From the NCBI GenBank assembly GCA_951812925.1, contig OX638370.1:103864897-103928896 (forward strand): a stretch of 64,000 nt of DNA, given 5' to 3'. The notes below the pieces were generated by a model that was not told the origin of the DNA, did not search any database, and saw only the letters and a program-made list of their open reading frames with translations. Origin of the DNA: Calliopum simillimum. Its lineage: Eukaryota > Arthropoda > Insecta > Diptera > Lauxaniidae. Positions 36,201 to 45,176 of this stretch are shown in pieces. Position 1 is the first letter of the stretch. Each line of letters opens with the position of its first letter. The position numbers and the translations under genes are program-made.

Positions 36201-37009
36201 GTGCCGCCACAAAGACCAGCCAAAGCGAAGACCTACAGAATCTGCACATGTTGTCCGAGTCGGCGACAAGTCGTGAAAAGATTGCAATTAAACCACAGCA
36301 AAAACTGTATGAGATGTCAAAGGTACCACAAGCACCAATGGTGCGACAGCAGAATGCATCTGTTCGCAATATTCCCAATCCGTCAGCGCTAGCGTTTCGT
36401 AATCAACCAAGTTTATCGCTTCTAGCATCGATCGCAAGTCCACCATCACCACAGACAAATGTCAATCAGCCAGCTTCACCATCTGCTGCCAATGATGCAA
36501 AAACACTCTCACCACCCACATCAATTAATATCACATCGCCAAAAAGTCCAAATGTGCAGCAGGGTATAAATCAAACATCGCTACGAGCTAAAAAACTCAC
36601 ATCAATTGATCAAGTAGCAGCAACTTTAAACATCAGAGCCGCTGCAGCAGAAGCTTCGGCAGCCAAAGCATCAGCATCAGCCAACAATCAAAGCGGCGAA
36701 GAATCATCGCTGGTGAGTTCAACATCGACAACAGAGTCAAAAACAGGAGCCAACACCAATGCAACAGAGACGACGACGAGTTCAGCAGCAAATTCTGTCA
36801 CATCAACTGTATCATCATCGACGACATCGACAATGAAGCCAGCAATTTCTGCTGAAGAAAATCAACAGTCCAGTCAGTCAGTGACGACCACAGCTGCGTC
36901 TGCGACAAATCCGACTCCAACTGTTCCAAAGACATCATTTAAAAGCATATCCTCGCTTGTGGCAACATCATCATCGTCTCTATCCAATGCAGTAGCTGGT
37001 TCAGTATAA
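30062..37009 (+). CDS. Su(z)2: Su(z)2 orthologue, Polycomb-group RING protein (5 exons, 1533 aa)
   Basis: Join 30062-30266, 31761-31890, 31962-32162, 32251-32506, 33200-37009; all introns are GT-AG and phases fit. Seen: a C3HC4 RING (C49, C52, C65, H67, C70, C73, C84, C87), the conserved LKSDEALRRLVFKLVPGLFQ after it, a RAWUL domain at about 195-278 ending in DVGYCYNWKR and PMRFTYRI, FKSLRSNDIRYSDYTV near 427, a basic KKRKKKHSRDSKDSSGKRRK near 655 (likely nuclear signal), and a tail rich in Ser, Thr, Pro, Ala, Asn and Gln. Known: PCGF-family proteins (Psc, Su(z)2, Bmi1) pair with a RING1/Sce partner in PRC1; fly Psc and Su(z)2 compact nucleosomes through the long disordered tail. The RING spacing and the SLEYHP, FLCSKY and SLRSND blocks favour Su(z)2 over Psc. 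The protein is somewhat longer than Drosophila Su(z)2. I chose the ATG because it is the first in-frame one after a stop in the exon. Confidence 0.92.
31761..31890 (+). CDS. Su(z)2: Su(z)2 coding exon 2
   Basis: Acceptor TTTTGTTTCAG at 31760. Encodes YCRSCIVQHLKTDNSCPQCK, which completes the RING, then a Gly/Ser-rich linker and NANLK. Donor AA|GTAAGC. The next intron is only 71 bp. Confidence 0.9.
31962..32162 (+). CDS. Su(z)2: Su(z)2 coding exon 3
   Basis: Encodes SDEALRRLVFKLVPGLFQQE, the conserved helix following the RING in Psc/Su(z)2/Bmi1 proteins, then a variable linker ending EDEYFSPTEPI. Donor AG|GTAGGG; the 88-bp intron ends TTCTGTGTAG. Confidence 0.9.
32251..32506 (+). CDS. Su(z)2: Su(z)2 coding exon 4 (RAWUL)
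   Basis: Encodes most of the RAWUL ubiquitin-like domain: SLEYHPVLLASCSKDEIPPV, then RYLLCPAGFMIHHLKHFLCS and FTLMDVGYCYNWKR. RAWUL of PCGF proteins binds Polyhomeotic-type or other cofactors. Donor AGG|GTAAGT, phase 0. The next intron (693 bp) carries a 222-bp-family MITE. Confidence 0.9.
32736..32959 (+). mobile_element. 222-bp TA-target MITE, copy 1, in Su(z)2 intron 4
   Basis: The left end CACAGTAAAAATTATAGTTT is inverted at the right as CACACTCTAAAAAATTAAAG (reverse complement). The interior is AT-rich with a TTTAAACTATTTTGGAATAAA block and AAATCGGGATTTA. It matches copies at 40305, 46889 and 48099. The right flank is TA and the left is degraded (TG). No ORF. It sits between splice sites without touching them. 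Confidence 0.8.
33200..37009 (+). CDS. Su(z)2: Su(z)2 coding exon 5 (disordered tail)
   Basis: Acceptor TTTCTTAACAG at 33199. One uninterrupted 3.8-kb exon encoding residues 265-1533. IGPMRFTYRILI closes the RAWUL domain, then low-complexity basic and Ser/Thr/Pro-rich sequence follows, with Lys-rich patches (about 655-678), repeated SPP/PPxP proline clusters (about 840-1200) and an almost pure Ser/Thr/Ala/Asn end. TAA is at 37007-37009, with a consensus splice donor starting at 37012. Confidence 0.9.
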   Translation: MGPMRFTYRILIHSETTQDLAEIQSNYKTNQDKGIVTTKQHRKKSTSLADDQQPSNATQKSVRFTDDKLNFNSKLDNSLPPPMTYTVFKSKAQEYRLGAHNNNNNKANASKSIEKEFDEQMLNDGNGPVKVIIARKPAGGENKKNSPKRTHSLEEATYTVTTNDFKSLRSNDIRYSDYTVTSTTSSSSSVGKSKQKQAKNAEQEKSSKSQKQANVSKCDIVVSIPQSQITQGVNTAEENVSFSQLKTANKKSPPQTMHSPSAVSKTKNVPKLKIELGSLKTKITIPKPKSAGVYACETEHKKSKHRKFSVDECGGPTADKVDLETYVKNIGLKPIEVVTTVPTDIVETVEKGKYSPDASPMSSSSSTTSSSNGNFVFTTNAEISSSSHKKRKKKHSRDSKDSSGKRRKLHAEISSQPADESLKMKVKITASHNHKPHKVESRKSSSSNEEVKSLDEKLLDHGKNKLEKELEIVSDKGSEGNQCHNNNNNNKAGVNISTLNQTLSEESSNINNLMTGHKNTSFSADMPKTITTVHSNVSALSKPIDQLTLSPKLLLPKPLSNIKDIKIPSSPPLPPSLFKTTPLTLTTSTPSTLTAPVKISPNPPTPNYPPIKPAPKVTAKPSSPVQPPQTTSLLKQSALAKAQNFVVPNPPTRTMPGTPKLCSLPTSIASSANKHLKRSASVDEAYQQHPMPKHQTEKPMRKTAYGSPVGNLVRPNTGKSGSEKATTFYSPISTAYTAEANKRKILPMNLPPSSVSVSKLSDAFSIYSNSRIPTQPALTITTHPKQTAAQQMINFLPYPPLTKPALEIVRITSNQVPADKLPLPPISPPKAMRSPQPPIPLLKIKKPGQQNASSPPLPATPARSPLGSAKTGSSSQASPPALINMRNTIPLSVTTKAAAAASKEKTSSPEESKQTNGKVTVTAPASAQDKPKASLRDFRPTSKDGSVEILDLSSASKPPHDVPKTPTTPTIGNSLEAALNKIKQNMTSNTVSDSLQSSKLSAATKTSQSEDLQNLHMLSESATSREKIAIKPQQKLYEMSKVPQAPMVRQQNASVRNIPNPSALAFRNQPSLSLLASIASPPSPQTNVNQPASPSAANDAKTLSPPTSINITSPKSPNVQQGINQTSLRAKKLTSIDQVAATLNIRAAAAEASAAKASASANNQSGEESSLVSSTSTTESKTGANTNATETTTSSAANSVTSTVSSSTTSTMKPAISAEENQQSSQSVTTTAASATNPTPTVPKTSFKSISSLVATSSSSLSNAVAGSV

Positions 37010-38247
37010 GGGTAAGTATTTTCTCCTTAATTAATTCTTTATGACTCTCAAAATATCTTGCCCCTTAATCTCCATCCAAAAATTTAATTAAATTACGTGG
37101 TTTGTTTGTTTGGTTAAGATGTCTGCTTTTACTTAGTTTGAAGTTGACCGCATAACTCTTAGGTTTCAGATAATTATTTTTCTTGGCATAGTTGTTTTTT
37201 TGACGGACGCTTAAGTCGCAAATGTTTCCAGCTGATTGAACTGTGCGTGCTTGGTTTGGGACAGCAACATTTGCAACTTCGCCATTTTGAACAAATCTGA
37301 TATGTTTATGTTCAAGCACAACATGAACCACAATGATTCCGAGATAGAATGCAAACTTTTCTTTCCGGCGAATTTTATTGAAACCAAATATGACAGTTTT
37401 TGGGCTTAGTTGAATTTTGGTAACTTGATATTTTATTTGATGTATTGGGTTAAGTAAATTGTTTATATCAACATATTTATTCGAGTGCTGTTCAAAAGAC
37501 TTATTAGAAGATTTTAAGAATTTAAGTGTAGCACTTTGATCTTCAAAGCACTTGGTGAAGTTTTCTTTTCAAAGCAGCACTTTGCAGTAAAATTTAGTTT
37601 TGTTTCCTTAGAAAAATTTTTAGTTTATTGCAAAAACCAGGAGTTAAGTTTTGGAAGATTATGGGTTAACATAATTGCTTCAGTCAAGATTGTAATGAAT
37701 TGAATGAAGCACTAGCTGCCAGGGTGTTAATCATTTGAAAGAAAATGGAAAGTATTTTTCTTATTAATAATTCGTTGATATATAACACCGTTCATATTCT
37801 GAACATATTCTGAAAATATGGCCAAAAATAAGTTATATGTATTCCCGATTTTCTGGATCAGGTCGATTTTTTTTAATCAGTCCTAGAAGTTTTCTTTACA
37901 TGTGTTGAGTCGACACACTAAATACAATAAATGACCCCCAAAGAAATTCTTCGTAGAATATTTTGTGTAATATTTTAACCCATTATAACCCTTTTTTTTT
38001 TTGGAAAAAGGTATTAAACAGACACGCAAAAGCAGGATCAATGGGTTATTGTAATTAAAACACTGTTCCTTATGTGATTTTTTTATGACCTTGGGACAAC
38101 AACTTTTATCCAAAACGTGGTTTTAAAGTTTTACAGTGGGGTGAAATTTCGAAAACTCGTTTCTGTAGCCATATTTTCAGAATATATTGTTTTTTTTTCA
38201 TTTGTTTAACCAAAAGTTGAATTTTGCCGAACGGTGTAATATATCCA
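37010..38247 (+). other. Su(z)2 3' UTR start with splice donor; no further gene
   Basis: GG|GTAAGTATT begins 2 bases after the stop, a near-perfect donor (GT at 37012-37013). If used, the 3' UTR is spliced; if not, the UTR runs on here. An AATAAA-type word is at about 37924, without strong support. No coding sequence is recognised in the rest. Confidence 0.5.
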
Positions 38248-38249
38248 TA

Positions 38250-38489
38250 TCGTCCCCTAGCTTCCAACACCGCCTAAGTCATTTTTAGCATCTTTACAGG
38301 TGTTCAGGCGGTGTTCAGAGAGCAACTAACTTGCGCGCTGTTACTACTTTTTGAATGACGGCTTCTGATTGACTGAAATCTACATAACGTGACGAATGGT
38401 TAGACGCGCAATGAGCAGCTCTATCAAATACATTAATATGTCAAAACCGCCAATTTTCGACTTGAGCGGGTTTGGAAGCTAAGGGACGA
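38250..38489. mobile_element. 240-bp TA-target MITE with TCGTCCC ends
   Basis: The left end TCGTCCCCTAGCTTCCAACA is matched by the right end read in reverse, TCGTCCCTTAGCTTCCAAAC. TA flanks both sides (38248-38249, 38490-38491). No ORF. Likely a Tc1/mariner-type non-autonomous element. Confidence 0.8.
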
Positions 38490-38569
38490 TATATGTATAT
38501 AAAAATTAATGTTTGTATGTTCCGTGAAACTTTATATGTAAAGGTTTTTGGGTACGGCGCGTGTTTCTG

Positions 38570-39420
38570 CATCATTAGTTTATTTGATTTTTTTTTTTCA
38601 CCCAAGGGTCCACCCTAGGATGCCGGAACCAAAATTTTTTGTTTTGTTTTTTTTTTTTTGTGTTTTCTACGCGTTTTATGACTTTTTACAACACTTTGCT
38701 GTAAAAAAAAAAATTTTCACCAAGGGTCCCCCCTAGGATGTCGGAACCAAAAATTAAAAAAAAAAAATTTCGTTTTTTCTACGCGTTTTATGACTTTTTA
38801 CGACATTTTAGTTGAACAATTTTTTTTTCACCCAAGGGTCCCCTCTTGGATAATTCGTTTTTTGGTGTTTCGTGGGTCTTAAATAAAAAAAAATTACCAA
38901 ACAAAGTCGATTTATTTTTCATCAAAGAATTTCCTAGAATGTTTTCAGAATTTTAGAATCTGTTATGTGGCCGTTATGAGCGATTTAGACTTTTTAACCC
39001 TTTTCCTCACCGTGTTCCACATATGATTTTTCTTAATTTTACTTGAGAATATTCGCAAAGTTGCCCCGTAACTTCTGAAATGTGTCCTCTCCCGTATATA
39101 ATTGGAAATCTTGATTTTCCCGAAATTTCTTGGTAAAACAACTGTAATGAGCGATTTCGACTTTTTAGCCGTCTTCCTCACAGTGTGCCACATACGATTT
39201 TTTTTAATTTTACTTCAGAATATTTGGAAATGTGTGCTCTTCCGAATATTACTGGAAATCTCGATTTTCCCGAAATTTTCAGTTTAAACGACTTCTTGTC
39301 AGCCCCACATGTTGAAATTTTCTGTTCACCTATTGGAAATTTAATTTGGTTATAGAATTGGAAAAAAAAAAGAAAAATTTCTGAACACCTGTGTCAAATA
39401 AGGGAAGATTATTTTCGGAT
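38570..39420 (+). repeat. Complex repeat family R, locus 1
   Basis: Three imperfect copies of a TTTTTCACCCAAGGGTCC(C/A)CCC word at about 38590, 38714 and 38825 are followed by a longer unit (GTCGATTTATTTTTCATCAA, then GTTATGTGGCCGTTATGAGC, then CCACATATGATTTTTCTTAA). Part of it is duplicated at about 39147-39210. The long unit recurs at 42780-43420. Non-coding; type unknown. Confidence 0.6.
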
Positions 39421-40304
39421 ATACCCATATATCGTTGCTGAACAAGTGAAAAAAAAAAAATACTCATACAGTTTTTGCTTGTTTTGAGTTATTTGATATT
39501 TCTGGTCTAAAATATTATAGTCTTTAGACCGATAAGAACCCATTGAGCCATATCTCTGCTAAAAAGTGGTTATTTTTATCTTGAGAGACTTCGTTATATC
39601 AAGCTTTGAGAATAAAATTTTTGTTTTCAACGTTTTTCTCTTGATAAGTCTGAATTTTAAGTTCAGTTTCGAAATATGGATGGATAGCAAAAAAATTTAT
39701 TTCTTCTAAGGTAATCATATTTAAACTTGAACCTTAACTATGGTCATCTTTCAAAACAAAAATGTTTGCATTTGTAACTCAGTTGTGAAATTGGTTTTAT
39801 TATACGGTTACCAGATGCATATGTTCATCAAAAAAAAAAAAAAAAAACGTATGCTGAAAGTCTGTTGGCCTCGCATAATCTCAAATACACTCATACTAAA
39901 CCTAAAATGCAACCAGATGCTAATAGTAAACCAGATAAAATCATGGAAATAGTGATAGTTAGGGCATAATCTCTGGAAATCATGCGGTCAAATTTTGCAC
40001 CAAGCTCTTTTTAAGTGGCAGTAGAGCACCAGTTACACCAAAAGTTACTTGTGAGCGGTCGCTAGTAAAGGAATTTCAAGAAACGGGAACATTGTGGAAA
40101 GAATTATATTTGTCGGAGATAGAACATTTTGGTCATGTACCCCTCCTAGAAGTTGCTGGAGAATACAAATATACCAGTTTTACAACTTCAGAATTCAAAA
40201 TGCCATAACTTAGTAAATTTTTGACATATTTCCATGATTTTGATATCATTCGCTTTAGATTCTGTGCTTTATACAGTAGAGCCATTTTTAACTCGCATTA
40301 TTTA
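39421..40304. other. Gene-free stretch
   Basis: AT-rich with poly-A at about 39831-39846. No gene, RNA or element boundary is recognised. Confidence 0.4.
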
Positions 40305-40526
40305 CACAGTAAAAAGTTTAGTTTAATTTTAAAACCAAAAAGTACTTATATAGAGCAATGCCAAAAAAAGTATTAATTTTAAACTATTTTGGTATAAATT
40401 TCATACTTTCCTGGTATAAATTTCAAACTTTTTTGGAAGAAAATCGGGATTTAATACCAAAAAATTTTTAAATCAATACTAAACGGAAACAAAAGTAAGA
40501 AAAGTAAACTTTAATTTTTTAGTGTG
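40305..40526 (+). mobile_element. 222-bp TA-target MITE, copy 2
   Basis: The left end CACAGTAAAAAGTTTAGTTT and the right end ...TTTAATTTTTTAGTGTG are inverted repeats. TA is on both sides (40303-40304, 40527-40528). High similarity to the Su(z)2 intron copy across the whole length, same orientation. Confidence 0.85.
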
Positions 40527-40930
40527 TATGTATGTATATTTCAAAGTCCTTTCCTAGGTATTTTATCTTGTTCCATACCCTCAAAAACGATTTCTGTATT
40601 TCTTCAAAACGAGTGTAAGAGATTAAATTCCATGGTTGATGACGACGCTTCTTGTTGGATCATTACGCCGAGACGCGGACGTTTGATTAGTTGGACGCCG
40701 CGCCGTTACTTTAAATGGAAATGATTTCGTGCATTTTTTCGTACATTATACGATGTTGTTGCTTGCTTTTTGTTCGTAGTCGTTGGACGACGATTCTCAA
40801 GTGGCTTTGGCTGGCTCTTTTTGGCGGTTTTTGCTGTGTGACGTTTATTCGATATCTTTTTTGTGTTGTGCGGTTCGTTTTTCTTTAGCGCAGCGTAGCG
40901 CGGCGTTTTTTTTGTTTTTGATTTCATTGC
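40527..40930. other. Gene-free stretch, locally GC-rich
   Basis: No gene. CG-rich words such as GCCGAGACGCGG and GACGCCGCGCCG occur around 40668-40705, unlike the AT-rich surroundings. Short overlapping frames on both strands show no family resemblance. Confidence 0.35.
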
Positions 40931-41820
40931 CCCAAGGGGACAAGAAGTGCTTCAAAAACCCTTCTGAAGTGCATTCTTTTCACCAATAAGCGCTTCCGCT
41001 CCGTAAGAACAATACTTTCTTTTTAACATTGCATGTCATAGGATGTAAGCGAGCCAAAGCTTACCGCAGCCTTACCAAAAAAGTGTTTTTAAAGCGCTTA
41101 TTCGTAATGCTGCGGTAAGCTTTTTTTCAATAAAATTAAAAAAAGAAAAAAAAAAAAAAAAAAAAAAAACTGGCAGCGCCAGGATTTGAATCCACGACCC
41201 TCCGCGTGCTAGATATTTTTTTCTTACATTTACCAACCCTTTAGACCGCTCCACCAACGCCCGATGATATGAAGAGGTATTAAATTTGTATATTAAGCAA
41301 ATGCTGTCCTGCAGCATTACAAAAAATCATTGTTCAATCAGTTTCAATTCAAGTAAGCAAAAGTAAATAAAAATGAGAAATTAAAATAGAAAAGTGAAAT
41401 AAAAAAGGTTGAATAAAAAATATTTTAATAAAAAAAAAAAAAATAAAGCAAAAACAAATAAAAAAACGAAAAAAAAATCACCCGGGCTGGGTTCGAACTC
41501 ACGTTGTTCTTACTGCAGCCTTATATGGAATCATTGTGTAATCAATTTCAATTCAGTTAAACAAAAGTAAATTAATAAGAGAAAGGAAAATAGAAAAGTG
41601 AAATAAAAGATGTTGAATAAAAAATATTTAATTAAAAAAAAAATAAAGCAAAAAAAAGTAAAAAAAAGTAAAAAAAAAAATCTCCCGGGCTGGGTTCGAA
41701 CTCACGTTGTTCTTACTGCAGCCTTATAAAAAATCATTGTGATAGTGCTTCTAAATTTCTATGGGGACAAGCACTTTTGAAGTGCTTGGATCAGAAGCGC
41801 TAGAAATTTTTCCTCTTGGG
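40931..41820 (-). mobile_element. 890-bp CCCAAG TIR element, copy B
   Basis: Reverse orientation relative to copy A. Left end CCCAAGGGGACAAGAAGTGC, right end GAAATTTTTCCTCTTGGG. The dinucleotide GC flanks both ends. It has the same internal order: a near-perfect CTTACCGCAGC/GCTGCGGTAAG hairpin, a type II tRNA-like block at 41171-41261 on the minus strand preceded by an A tract, then two B-box-containing units (GGGTTCGAACTCACGTTGTT at about 41489 and 41692). Confidence 0.85.
41171..41261 (-). repeat. Type II tRNA-like block in copy B
   Basis: Reverse-strand counterpart of 10643-10733 with the same A-box-like GGTGGAGCGGTCTAAAGGG and B-box-like GGATTCAAATCC. The T tract following it on the minus strand is the A tract at about 41130-41169. 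Few differences from copy A. Confidence 0.6.
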
Positions 41821-42639
41821 GCGATACAGAGATACATACAAACATAACCGCATACAAACATACATTTACAGAGGCGCTTTTTCTTTTTATTCGTGTACGT
41901 TTTTATGGCTTTGATTTTGTTTTCTTCAGTTTTTTTTTATACGGAATTTTTTGTTTTTTGTTCAACTGGAGTTGTCGCTACTTTCGGCCGCGTTAACAGA
42001 GATTTCTCTTTTGTCAAGCGGTCAAGCGTTTTTCTTTTTTTTTTTGACAGTTAATGTTGTTGTGAACTGTTTGTTTGCTGCTTAGAGATGCTGCCGATTT
42101 CGTGAATTAATAACTGGCACAAGGTGCAAATTATAATGTCAACGTCATGTAGCAACAACAACAACAACAAAAACAACAACAATTACAATAAAAAGTTTCA
42201 TTTTGGTGTATCGAAATTGAGATGTTTACCTTTGCTCGGCAAATGTTTTTCATGTTTTATTGTTGTTGTTGTTTTTTCATATTTCGTTGTTGATTTGTGT
42301 TTTGTTAGTGATGACTTTAAGTGACAAGCGCTAGTGTCAAATTGAGTTTTCAAAACATTTTCAACAATTGACAGACAGACACTTGTCAATTGTTGTTGTT
42401 TATGGAATTGTTGTTGTTGTCATGTAATCCATAGTAGGCAAACCAAGGAAGCGTAAAAAAGCAACAACACAATAAAGAAAAACAAACAGAATTGCGAACA
42501 CCCAAATAGTAAGCGTCTGTTTTTTTGAGGGTGGCTCAAAAAAAAAATAATATATGAAAGCAAATTTTCAAGTTGATTCGTTTTTACTAAAGTGCGTAGA
42601 TTTTCTTCGCATACTCGATCGAAATCTGATATTTTCTTA
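41821..42639. other. Gene-free stretch
   Basis: GTT/AAC trinucleotide runs at about 42150-42182 and 42262-42274, and poly-T tracts. No gene is supportable. Confidence 0.4.
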
Positions 42640-43440
42640 TAGGTACTATGTAGAGTTCCACTTGATACCCCCCATGCCGAGCAATAAACGTTCGCATACC
42701 GCCAAAAATCGCGTTTTTTACCTAAATCTTTGCGTTTTTCGTTATTTACTCGGCATGGGGGGCTTAAATTAAAAAACATCATAAGCAAAGTCGATTTATT
42801 TTTCATCAAAAAATTTGCTTGAATTTTTTCAGAATTTAAGGACCTGTTATGTGGACGTAATGAGCGATTTAGACTTTTTAACCCATTCTGTCTTCATGTT
42901 CCACATACGATTTTTCTGAATTTTACTCCAGAATATTTGTTAGATATCCCGCTATCCTGCCTTATGTGTCGCTAAGGTGTACTCGATCGCATTTTGCCAA
43001 AAATCGCGTTTTTTTCTTTTTCAAAATTTTGCGTTTTTCGTTTTTTGTTCAGTAGGGTGCGCTTGAATTAAAAAAAACACGTAAACAAATTCTATTCATT
43101 TTTTTTATCAAGGAATTCGCTTGAATTTTTTTCAGAATTTTAGGACTTGTTATGTGGCCGTAATGAGCAATTTAGTTTTTTTAGCCCATTCTGTCGCCAT
43201 GCCCCACATACGATAATTTTGAATTTTACTTGAGAATATTTGGAAAATTTGCCCCGTAACATATCTTTTACTACTGAAATGTGTGCTCTCCTATATACTA
43301 TCGGAAATCTCGATTTTCCCAAAATTTTTTGGTAAAACGACCTCCTGACACCCTCTCTTTTGTACACCTATTGGAAACTTAATTTAATACGTCAAGGGAT
43401 ATATTCCACCTCATTTCGTTATAGAATATGAAAAAAAAAT
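42640..43440 (+). repeat. Complex repeat family R, locus 2
   Basis: Two diverged units about 300 bp apart: each has AAAAATCGCGTTTTTT, a GCGTTTTTCGTT(A/T)TTT block, a CATTTATTTTTCATCAA-like block, and GTTATGTGG(A/C)CGTAATGAGC (about 42846 and 43149). An inverted pair, CATGCCGAG / CTCGGCATG, lies at about 42673 and 42750. The long unit is shared with 38780-39400. Non-coding. Confidence 0.6.
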
Positions 43441-43797
43441 TTTTTTCTTAAAACCTGGGTCATATAAGGGTAGAATATTTTTGGTTATACCCATATGTCA
43501 TCGATCCATATACAAAATATTTCTGCTTTATATAGTCAGGTAAATGAGGTATTAAGATCTTGTTTTTTTACTTATTTTTTGCCTTTAACTTTCTAAGAAG
43601 ATCTATAAAACTATCTATTAACCCATTTTACCCAAAAAAGAAAGTGCCAAGGTTTCGATTTTAAAAATCATATCATTTTACTCAGGACATTTAGGACTAT
43701 TGATTTCAACAAAAAAAAGAGGCTACCCTACGTCGTCCCATTAAGATACATATCTTGTTGAACACCATGTACTCAAGCCCGTCCGATGCCCACTCTA

Positions 43798-44421
43798 CAC
43801 GGAGAAAAAAATAGTTTGTACTACTTTATTTCTAGTAAATTTCACTTCAATTTCAAGTCATTATAGTGACAACTATTGAATTAAATAAATTTAACCTTAC
43901 TGTTTTAGTAAATTCAAAATTTTTGAATAATAACAATAGTACATAGTAACCTTTTTGAAAAAATTTAAGTGATATTTACCTTACTGTAAGGTTCAAACAA
44001 CAAAATTAAAAAACAAACAAACAAACAAAAAAAAAAGTAACTACAACTACTGACCGCACTAGGATTCGAACCGGAGTCCATTCGTGTCATAGATAGAAAC
44101 ATATTAATTTTTCTTACAATTACAAACTTGTTAGACCTCTACACCATTGATCTACATATATGACGAAAAGGTGTAAAATTTTCATTTTATACAAATGTCT
44201 GTCCAAACATAAATATTTTTACTAGAATTCTAAAGTCAAAATTGCTATAAATTTTCTGGCGGAAGTTACGTATAGGAAAATGTAGGCAATTCGGTGTAAA
44301 TATTACTCAAATAGTTCATATTGACGTTTGTTTATTTATGTTTGAGATTTAATGTTCATTACTTAAATTTTTTTTTACTGCTCGAGTAGAGTAAAAATTA
44401 TGAGACTAATTTTTCTTCGTA
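43798..44421. mobile_element. 624-bp TA-target TIR element carrying a tRNA-like block
   Basis: The left end CACGGAGAAAAAAATAGT resembles the reverse complement of the right end, TACGAAGAAAAATTAGTC. TA flanks both sides (43796-43797, 44422-44423). It contains the minus-strand tRNA-like block 44051-44155, with an A tract at about 43998-44040 that would be the T tract after it. No transposase. Confidence 0.6.
44051..44155 (-). repeat. tRNA-derived block, type II-like
   Basis: On the minus strand: ATCAATGGTGTAGAGGTCTA (A-box/D-arm-like), TTGTAATTGTAAGAAAAATT in the middle, then the B-box-like CCGGTTCGAATCCTAGTGCG and a T tract. The middle word matches the 10643 block (GGTAAATGTAAGAAAAATAT), so the two share ancestry. 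It does not form a convincing full cloverleaf. Confidence 0.55.
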
Positions 44422-44423
44422 TA

Positions 44424-45107
44424 ATGTTGATTTTTTAATTTTTGAAACCAGCTTGACACATATAGATAGATATTAAAATGTATGCAAAGCGTGTCGTCCT
44501 TATGAAAGACCATCACCATCAACCCACCAAGTCAACCCCAAATCCCCTAACGCTAATGCCATTTAAGCGTCCTTAAGGCTCAGCAAACAAATCGTAGCTA
44601 CGCGCTTCTTCCTTCAATTTAAGCTGCTGCCACTGCCACTGCCTCTGTCTGTACGAAATTGCATGCATCAAGGCCAGAGGGTGTTTTCGTTCGTTTCGTT
44701 GGTTTTTCATGCTAAATAATAAAGAGGCAGGCAGGCAGTCGATGGGCAATAAGGCCATAACAAGGGTAAACGTGCAGCACCCTTTTTTTTGTTTTTTTTT
44801 GCATTAATGTGAGAGTGTGTGTGCGTGTACATGAGTGCTTGTAGCGAATCCTAAATAAAACAGTTCCTTTTTTTCTCTGTTGTTGTTTTAATTCGTACGT
44901 GTTTTTGTTGGCTGCTATGAAAGTGAAACAAAAGGAAAAAAAATCCTTTTAATTTCATGGCGTCGTTTCCGTTTTTTATTAAAATTTATTGTTTGGGTTT
45001 TGTGTATCCAATAAAAAATTTTATTTCCCAATTATATCTACTCATATGCTAATTAAACTCAAAATTTATTTATTGTTGTTTTATTTTCTGATTTATTTTT
45101 TTATCTT
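44424..45107. other. Gene-free stretch
   Basis: No gene. Short TGGCAG-type and GGCAGGCAG runs at about 44626-44740. The end (45075-45113) is a pyrimidine-rich tract leading into the 23-bp repeats. Confidence 0.4.
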
Positions 45108-45176
45108 CTACAGGAAAGCTGCTGCTTCTTCTACAGGAAAGCTGCTGCTTCTTCTACAGGAAAGCTGCTGCTTCTT
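45108..45176 (+). repeat. Three perfect 23-bp tandem repeats, each with an acceptor-like site
   Basis: The unit CTACAGGAAAGCTGCTGCTT plus CTT occurs three times exactly (45108, 45131, 45154). Each unit starts with a pyrimidine-rich CTTCTACAG|G, a good 3' splice-site match, and the first copy follows a long T-rich tract. It could be a multiplied 3' splice site of a downstream untranslated exon or just a minisatellite. Confidence 0.8.

Noticed and set aside
30062..37009. Identification as Psc instead of Su(z)2
   Set aside because: Psc shares the RING-RAWUL layout, but the SLEYHP, FLCSKY, CYNW and SLRSNDIRYSDY blocks fit what I remember of Su(z)2 better. A tree with both fly proteins would settle it.
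45108..45176. CRISPR-like array
   Set aside because: Three direct repeats without spacers in a eukaryotic context; a minisatellite.
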